Part shown: one piece after another, positions 6,975 through 11,020 of the stretch
How the letters are laid out: the number at the start of each line of letters is the position of its first letter
Numbering within the stretch: position 1 is the stretch's first letter
DNA from: CALMJB01 sp963977945
GTDB taxonomy: Bacteria > Actinomycetota > Actinomycetes > Nanopelagicales > Nanopelagicaceae
DNA: 11,020 nucleotides
Assembly: GCA_963977945.1 (NCBI GenBank)
Contig: CAXBQO010000030.1
Coordinates: 1 to 11,020, forward strand
Direction: 5' to 3'
Notes under the pieces: model-generated
Databases searched by the model: none
Seen by the model: the letters and a program-made list of their open reading frames with translations, nothing else
What the model was told of the DNA's origin: nothing
Position numbers and translations under genes: made by a program

Positions 6975-7952
6975 TCAGTTGGATTGGGAAAGGATAATTG
7001 TGCCGGAATCTCGCAAAACCTTCACATTCCCTGGTAAAGAGATGACGCCTTGCCCATGCCAATCACTAATTAACGCCTCAACCCCGAACAACATATCGGC
7101 AGAGATTGAACCTGAAGGAGCACCAGCTTCATAAATTGCAAGTCGCAATACTCGGTTTCTAATTGCCAAGTTGAGCGTTGAAAGTTTTGCCACCTCAATT
7201 TGAATCTTATTTTGAGTTTGAAAACTAGCTTTATGTTCTTGCCAGAAATTATTTGCTAATTCATCGAGCGCATCAGCATCGATTCTCATTAAGTGAGCAG
7301 ATCTTGCGAGCGAATCCACAACTTTATCGCCGAGGTTTTCCATCAAATTTGGAATTACATTTTTGCGAATTTTCACCCGTGTAAATCTTTCATCGAGATT
7401 GTGTGGATCATTCCAAGGATTTAAATTCGCTTCGATGCACGCGGCTTCAGTTTCTGCCCGAGACAGATTCAAAAGTGGTCTAATAAATCTGCCGTTTTGT
7501 TCAGCCATACCTGAAAGAGATCTGGTGCCAGAACCTCGTACTAATCCCAGAATCACATTCTCAGCCTGATCATTAAGAGTATGCGCTAAGAAAAAATACT
7601 TTGGGTTGTAGTTTTGAATAAAAGAGTTAAAGACTTCATATCTAGCGCGCCTGGCTGAAGCTTCTAATCCATCGACAATCTGAACATTTGCTTTAGCGCA
7701 TTCAACTTTTGTAAAACCAATTTTCTCTAATTCACTAACAGTATTTGCAGCCACTTTAGCCGAATCACTTTGCAAACCATGGTCGACTACAACTGGAATT
7801 ACCGTATTCTCTTTGCTTTCTAGGAATAAAGCAGCTGCTAATGCCAGCGAATCGATTCCGCCAGAACAACCAAAAAGATAAGTTTGATTTTTTTCAATTA
7901 ACCACGGGCGAACAGCTTTTCTTACTTCCCATAATTGTCCGCTCACCAGCAA
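6975..7952 (-). CDS. tilS: tRNA(Ile)-lysidine synthetase TilS
   Basis: TilS attaches lysine to C34 of the CAU-anticodon tRNA-Ile, so that it is charged with isoleucine and reads AUA; it is normally essential. The ATP pyrophosphatase P-loop SGGIDS is at residues 30-35, followed by VVVDHGLQ (54-61), the TilS-typical EASARRARYEVF (97-108), AHTLNDQAEN (123-132), RGSGTRSLSGM (139-149) and DERFTRVKIR (187-196). The 325 residues fit the short form found in many actinobacteria, without the extra C-terminal domain of the E. coli enzyme. The gene begins with TTG, two codons after the TAG of the NlpC/P60 gene and in the same frame. A GTG two codons further in is an alternative start. A GGAGG inside the preceding gene's 3' end can serve as ribosome binding site. 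Confidence 0.94.
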   Translation of the reverse strand: MLVSGQLWEVRKAVRPWLIEKNQTYLFGCSGGIDSLALAAALFLESKENTVIPVVVDHGLQSDSAKVAANTVSELEKIGFTKVECAKANVQIVDGLEASARRARYEVFNSFIQNYNPKYFFLAHTLNDQAENVILGLVRGSGTRSLSGMAEQNGRFIRPLLNLSRAETEAACIEANLNPWNDPHNLDERFTRVKIRKNVIPNLMENLGDKVVDSLARSAHLMRIDADALDELANNFWQEHKASFQTQNKIQIEVAKLSTLNLAIRNRVLRLAIYEAGAPSGSISADMLFGVEALISDWHGQGVISLPGNVKVLRDSGTIILSQSN

Positions 7953-7955
7953 AGA

Positions 7956-9185
7956 CTAAACCCGACCTCCGTAAGGCATTAAACCTTTGATGCTGTAAAT
8001 ACTTGAATACAGCAAATCTTTATCTTTTGAATGCGCTTCCCACATCATTCCATTGCCGGCATAAATTGCGATGTGGTGAATTTTTCCCACTGTTCCGTTA
8101 TAAGAATAAAAAATTAAATCGCCAGGAACTAATTGTGTAAGCGGTACACGTTTTGTCGCGACCCAATACAACGAAGAGTTCAAACGATCCCAATTTGGCC
8201 AACCTAAACCAGCGGCACGATAAGCGGCGTAAACCAAGCCAGAGCAATCAAATGTTGTTGGACCTTCTGCGCCCCAAACATATTTTTTATTTGCTTCTAC
8301 TTGGACTTTTGCATATGCAACCGCCGCATCACGCATTTCCTGAGTGCTTCGAATAGTTGAGCGACCGGTAAAGCCAATATCAGGCCAGATTTTTGCCTGA
8401 TTTGGAATTTGCAAAGCCATATCGGCATTTGCTTCTTCTAATTGGCTTAATTGTTGTTGTTGCTCAAGAGTTAATCGAACTTTTTGAGCAGCAGCTAATT
8501 CTTTTGCCAGTTGATCTTGCACTGCTTGTAAACGATCAACTTCCGCTTGCTGCAATGATTTTGCATCGTCGGCTGCTTGTTTTGCTGCCGCAACTTTTTG
8601 TGTTGCAACTGACTGAATCTTTTGTGCTTTGTCCGCCCTATCTTTTGCATTTGCTGCAATCTGAGCAGCATCTTGATATCGATTTAACGCCGCAGAATTA
8701 TTTGCACCAATTGCATTTAAGCCATTTAAACGATCTGCTAAATCTTGCGGACCATCTGCATGTAGCACAGAATCTAATGCGGAAAATCCACCGCCTGAGA
8801 CATATGCCAAGTTAGCCATTTTGCCAATTTTTTGATTTGCCGAACTTACCGAAGCTTGTGCTTGCTTCAATTGTGAATTGGCAACATTTGCATTCTTAGT
8901 TGCAGCATTTAATTCTGCCTGCGCTTTTTGATACTCCTTTGCCTTTAGTGCCGCTGCCGCTTTTAATTGTTTTAAAGTTTGGTTTGCTTTATTTAACTTA
9001 GCAGCCGCTGCATCTGCTGCCGCTTTTTTATCCGCTTCTATCTTTTTTGCAGCATCAATCTCTTGTTGTGTTGGTTTTTTAGTTGGAGCAGCAAAAACTG
9101 GAGAAGTGAGTGAAGTAATTAGTAATGTGGCGGTAAAAACGGCAAATAATTTGCTTTGGCTTTTCTTTACAGCAAGTATCTTCAC
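7956..9185 (-). CDS. Secreted coiled-coil NlpC/P60 peptidoglycan hydrolase
   Basis: This is a cell-wall endopeptidase of the NlpC/P60 family, probably cutting stem peptides during growth or division. A signal peptide is clear: Lys-rich start, hydrophobic residues 13-27, and likely cleavage after Ala32 or Ala33 (VFAA). Residues about 40-260 are Ala/Lys/Gln-rich and predicted by eye to be coiled coil, broken by a Gly-rich stretch near 129-165 like the hinge in PcsB/RipC-type hydrolases. The catalytic domain spans about 285-409, with Cys314 in DCSGL, His371 in HHIAIY and Glu383 in MWEAH. The His-to-Glu spacing of twelve fits the Cys-His-Glu triad described for RipA. The start is GTG at 9185 with AGGAG twelve bases upstream. 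It lies three bases before tilS and 73 after the ABC permease gene. The exact orthologue (RipA, RipC or another) cannot be decided here, so no symbol is given. Confidence 0.92.
   Translation of the reverse strand: MKILAVKKSQSKLFAVFTATLLITSLTSPVFAAPTKKPTQQEIDAAKKIEADKKAAADAAAAKLNKANQTLKQLKAAAALKAKEYQKAQAELNAATKNANVANSQLKQAQASVSSANQKIGKMANLAYVSGGGFSALDSVLHADGPQDLADRLNGLNAIGANNSAALNRYQDAAQIAANAKDRADKAQKIQSVATQKVAAAKQAADDAKSLQQAEVDRLQAVQDQLAKELAAAQKVRLTLEQQQQLSQLEEANADMALQIPNQAKIWPDIGFTGRSTIRSTQEMRDAAVAYAKVQVEANKKYVWGAEGPTTFDCSGLVYAAYRAAGLGWPNWDRLNSSLYWVATKRVPLTQLVPGDLIFYSYNGTVGKIHHIAIYAGNGMMWEAHSKDKDLLYSSIYSIKGLMPYGGRV
7966..7970 (-). promoter_or_regulatory. Probable ribosome binding site of tilS inside the NlpC/P60 gene
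   Basis: GGAGG on the minus strand, within the codons for the final Gly-Gly-Arg-Val of the hydrolase, lies thirteen bases before the TTG at 7952. The match to the consensus is strong but the spacing is long. Confidence 0.4.
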
Positions 9186-9258
9186 TTTGAAGTTACGCTC
9201 CTGAATTCATAGATGAAGCGGGGGAATAAGGAAAAGATTACCGACTCAACCTAAGAAA
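9186..9258 (-). other. 73-base gap between ABC permease and NlpC/P60 genes
   Basis: This is the largest gap in the window. It contains AGGAG at 9198-9202, the likely ribosome binding site of the hydrolase, and A/T-rich sequence with weak -10-like hexamers (for example TATGAA). I see no hairpin followed by a T run, so no terminator for the ABC genes, and no riboswitch-sized structure. Whether the hydrolase gene has its own promoter is undecided. Confidence 0.4.
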
Positions 9259-10059
9259 TTAGTTAGCGACATCCCGACGCTTAAACAAAAAAGCCACTAT
9301 TACTAAGCCAGAAAGCAAAATTGAATAACTACCAAATAAGGCGTACTTATAACTAATTTTGTCAGTGCCACCAACCGCAACTATCGATAGTAATTGCCCT
9401 GGGAAATATTTATCAATATTTTTAACTACGGCGCTAAGTAATCCTTCGATAATCAAAATCCAAATTACACCAATTGAAATTGAAGAAATTGGCGATCTAA
9501 AAAGTAATCCAAGAATCATTCCAAATAATCCAAACCCAATCGTGGAGATTAAAACATTTAATAATCCTTGTTTAATTGCCAATTGACCATCAGTGTTTGT
9601 CCAGAGTGTCGTCGACACTTTCGCTGTTGGGGCGAGTGCATAAGAAAGTCCGATGCTGATAGCCGCTGAAAAAATTACCATCACAATCGCAAAAATTTTC
9701 ATTGCTGCTAATTTGCCAAACAAGATCTTCATACGACTTGGTTGTCTAACCAATAAATTGCGCAATGTTCCGTATGTGTACTCTTGCGCGGTTTGAGCCG
9801 CAAAAATGCAAAGTGCAACCACACCTAACAAAGTAGCTGAATTGTTAAAACCTATAACCACACCACTTGGTGCCTGCAAGATTTCTCGTGAAATGCGTCT
9901 TCCTTCTCGAGCATTTCCTTGAGGTGAATCAATTAATAAAAATAGCAAACTTGTCACAAGCGATGATGTGCCAATCACCGTCAAAATAGTAGAAAGGGAC
10001 AACGATGGCCTTCTTAATTTCCTTAACTCTGCAGCGATTACTCTAAGCATTTGGAGCAC
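9259..10059 (-). CDS. ABC-2 family transporter permease
   Basis: This is an integral membrane partner for the ATPase encoded just upstream. About six hydrophobic segments are visible, near residues 22-43, 70-92, 118-142, 169-187, 191-211 and 239-259. The cytosolic stretch after the second segment reads AQEYTYGTLRNLLVRQPSR, typical of ABC-2 permeases of the BcrB/NatB kind, where Glu, GTLR and an Arg-rich end are conserved. The 266 residues match that group. The longest frame starts with GTG at 10059, overlapping the ATPase gene by 17 bases. An ATG at 10050 would give an 8-base overlap and is equally plausible; neither has a good Shine-Dalgarno. The substrate cannot be predicted: relatives export antibiotics, sodium, lipids or peptides, and there is no peptide or regulator gene beside it. 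Confidence 0.88.
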   Translation of the reverse strand: MLQMLRVIAAELRKLRRPSLSLSTILTVIGTSSLVTSLLFLLIDSPQGNAREGRRISREILQAPSGVVIGFNNSATLLGVVALCIFAAQTAQEYTYGTLRNLLVRQPSRMKILFGKLAAMKIFAIVMVIFSAAISIGLSYALAPTAKVSTTLWTNTDGQLAIKQGLLNVLISTIGFGLFGMILGLLFRSPISSISIGVIWILIIEGLLSAVVKNIDKYFPGQLLSIVAVGGTDKISYKYALFGSYSILLSGLVIVAFLFKRRDVAN

Positions 10060-10978
10060 CGGTCATTTCAAAAAATGTCTCTTCTAAAGTTGGCTTAATG
10101 GGATTTAGAACTGAAATCAAGATTTGATTTTCAAAAGCCAATTTATTGATTTTGGCGGCGTCGCTGATTGCAGCTGAAACTTGAATCTCACCGGCCAAAT
10201 TTTTAATTTGGTAACTATTTTGTTCAAGTAATTTTGCCAATTTGGTTAAATCAGATGCAGGTTCGGTCTTAAGCAGAATCAAAGGTTTGTGTGCAGAAAG
10301 TAATTCTTCGGTTTTGCCTGAAAAAACTACTTTTCCTTCTCGCAAAATAACTAAGTAATCACTGATCATTTCAATTTCGCTAAGTAAATGTGAGGAGACA
10401 AATACTGAAACACCGTCATCGGCTAGTTGGCGCAATAGAGCGCGGATCTCTTGTATACCAGCTGGATCTAAACCATTTGTTGGCTCATCTAAAATTAATA
10501 ATTTTGGATTTGGTAGAAGTGCAGCAGCAATTCCTAATCGTTGTTTCATTCCGAGGGAATACGTTTTGTATTTTGAATTTGCTCGATCTAGTAAGCCAAC
10601 TTTCTCTAAAAGTTTTGGCACAGTATCAACCGGAAATCCACCAAGTGTTGCCAGAACCTTTAAATTTTCAGCGCCACTCAACGCTGGATAAAAGGCTGGT
10701 CCTTCAATCATTGCACCCACTCGCGGTAAATAATTTTGCGGCTTGCTAATTTCCTCACCAAGAACATGGCCAGACCCAGTAGATGGAGAGATTAAACCCA
10801 GCAACATTCTTATTGTGGTGGTCTTACCGGCGCCATTTGGCCCAACAAATCCACAAATTGTTCCTAGTGGAATTGCAAAGCTGGCATGAGATAAAGCCAT
10901 ACGCTCTTCATATTGCTTACTTAAATCTGAAACATCTAGAGCAAGGTTTACTGAATTTTCAGAAATTGTTTTAACCAT
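10043..10978 (-). CDS. ABC transporter ATP-binding protein, BcrA/DrrA-like
   Basis: This cytosolic ATPase powers the permease encoded next. The 311 residues comprise a nucleotide-binding domain followed by an extension of about 85 residues typical of ABC-2 exporters. Walker A GPNGAGKT is at 46-53, the signature SLGMKQR at 141-147, Walker B LLILDEPTNGLDP at 160-172, and the switch His197 in SSHLLSE. At the Q-loop the residue is Glu92 in MIEGPAFYPALSG, a form common in the BcrA group. The ATG at 10978 is 42 bases from the window edge and has no Shine-Dalgarno, so the message may be leaderless or coupled to something upstream. Overlap with the permease gene indicates co-translation. The substrate is unknown. 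Confidence 0.93.
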   Translation of the reverse strand: MVKTISENSVNLALDVSDLSKQYEERMALSHASFAIPLGTICGFVGPNGAGKTTTIRMLLGLISPSTGSGHVLGEEISKPQNYLPRVGAMIEGPAFYPALSGAENLKVLATLGGFPVDTVPKLLEKVGLLDRANSKYKTYSLGMKQRLGIAAALLPNPKLLILDEPTNGLDPAGIQEIRALLRQLADDGVSVFVSSHLLSEIEMISDYLVILREGKVVFSGKTEELLSAHKPLILLKTEPASDLTKLAKLLEQNSYQIKNLAGEIQVSAAISDAAKINKLAFENQILISVLNPIKPTLEETFFEMTGAPNA

Positions 10979-11020
10979 TAGTTATTTGTAACGCCCCAAT
11001 CACAAGGATTAATGAATAGA
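10979..11020 (-). promoter_or_regulatory. Possible promoter for the ABC genes, tentative
   Basis: The minus strand just before the ATPase ATG has TACAAA ending six bases before the start codon, inside the short inverted repeat GTTA-CAAA-TAAC, and no Shine-Dalgarno. That spacing fits a leaderless transcript starting at or next to the ATG. No good -35 hexamer is seen at 17 bases, so this remains weak. Confidence 0.2.

Noticed and set aside
7566..7584. Asn127 in the TilS AHTLNDQ motif, where many homologues have Asp
   Set aside because: Asn at this position is known in some TilS proteins, and all other active-site motifs are intact, so it is not evidence of lost function.
8393..8815. 140-residue Leu-rich plus-strand open frame that looks like a membrane protein
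   Set aside because: It is the complement of the Ala/Lys/Gln-rich coiled coil of the hydrolase; Gln and Lys codons read backwards give Leu-rich sequence. There is no motif or ribosome binding site.
9186..9258. Possible c-di-AMP riboswitch before the NlpC/P60 gene, as in some actinobacterial wall hydrolase genes
   Set aside because: The 73-base gap is too short for that riboswitch and shows no matching conserved structure.
10701..10706. Glu92 instead of Gln in the ABC ATPase Q-loop
   Set aside because: Glu here is typical of the BcrA-like subgroup, with its surrounding GPAFYPALSG pattern, so it is not a defect.

Overview
The window is an AT-rich, tightly packed bacterial chromosome segment in which all twelve recognisable genes lie on the minus strand, so transcription runs from high to low coordinates. 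The order tilS, hpt, ftsH, folE, folP, folB, folK, panC resembles the corresponding Mycobacterium tuberculosis region with several genes missing. Low G+C (by eye, not computed), very short gaps and actinobacterial synteny suggest a small-genome, low-GC actinobacterium, such as the freshwater acI/Nanopelagicales group. That placement is inference; no rRNA or marker phylogeny is available here.

Layout in the direction of transcription. (1) 10978-9259: an ABC-2 type exporter, ATPase then permease, with overlapping ends. (2) 9185-7956: a secreted coiled-coil NlpC/P60 peptidoglycan hydrolase. (3) 7952-6392: tilS (tRNA-Ile lysidine synthetase) and hpt (hypoxanthine phosphoribosyltransferase). (4) 6323-4206: the membrane AAA+ protease FtsH, preceded by a 68-base gap with a ribosome binding site and a small inverted repeat. 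(5) 4193-1979: folE, folP, folB and folK, the core of tetrahydrofolate synthesis. (6) 1949-1: panC (pantothenate synthetase) and the first 372 codons of nadB (L-aspartate oxidase), which runs off the left edge.

The fol, pan and nad genes make cofactor precursors: GTP to dihydroneopterin triphosphate (FolE), dihydroneopterin to hydroxymethyl-dihydropterin (FolB), its pyrophosphorylation (FolK), joining to p-aminobenzoate (FolP), pantoate plus beta-alanine to pantothenate (PanC), and aspartate to iminoaspartate for NAD (NadB). The phosphatase step after FolE, p-aminobenzoate synthesis, PanB, PanD, NadA and NadC are not in the window. folP/folB, folB/folK and panC/nadB each overlap by four bases (ATGA), and most starts from folE onward lack a clear Shine-Dalgarno sequence, which points to translational coupling.

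No stretch over 300 bases lacks a gene. The largest gaps are 73 bases (9186-9258) and 68 bases (6324-6391). I see no mobile element, CRISPR array, tRNA, rRNA or phage gene. I found no convincing undescribed system; the findings are modest oddities in a housekeeping region.
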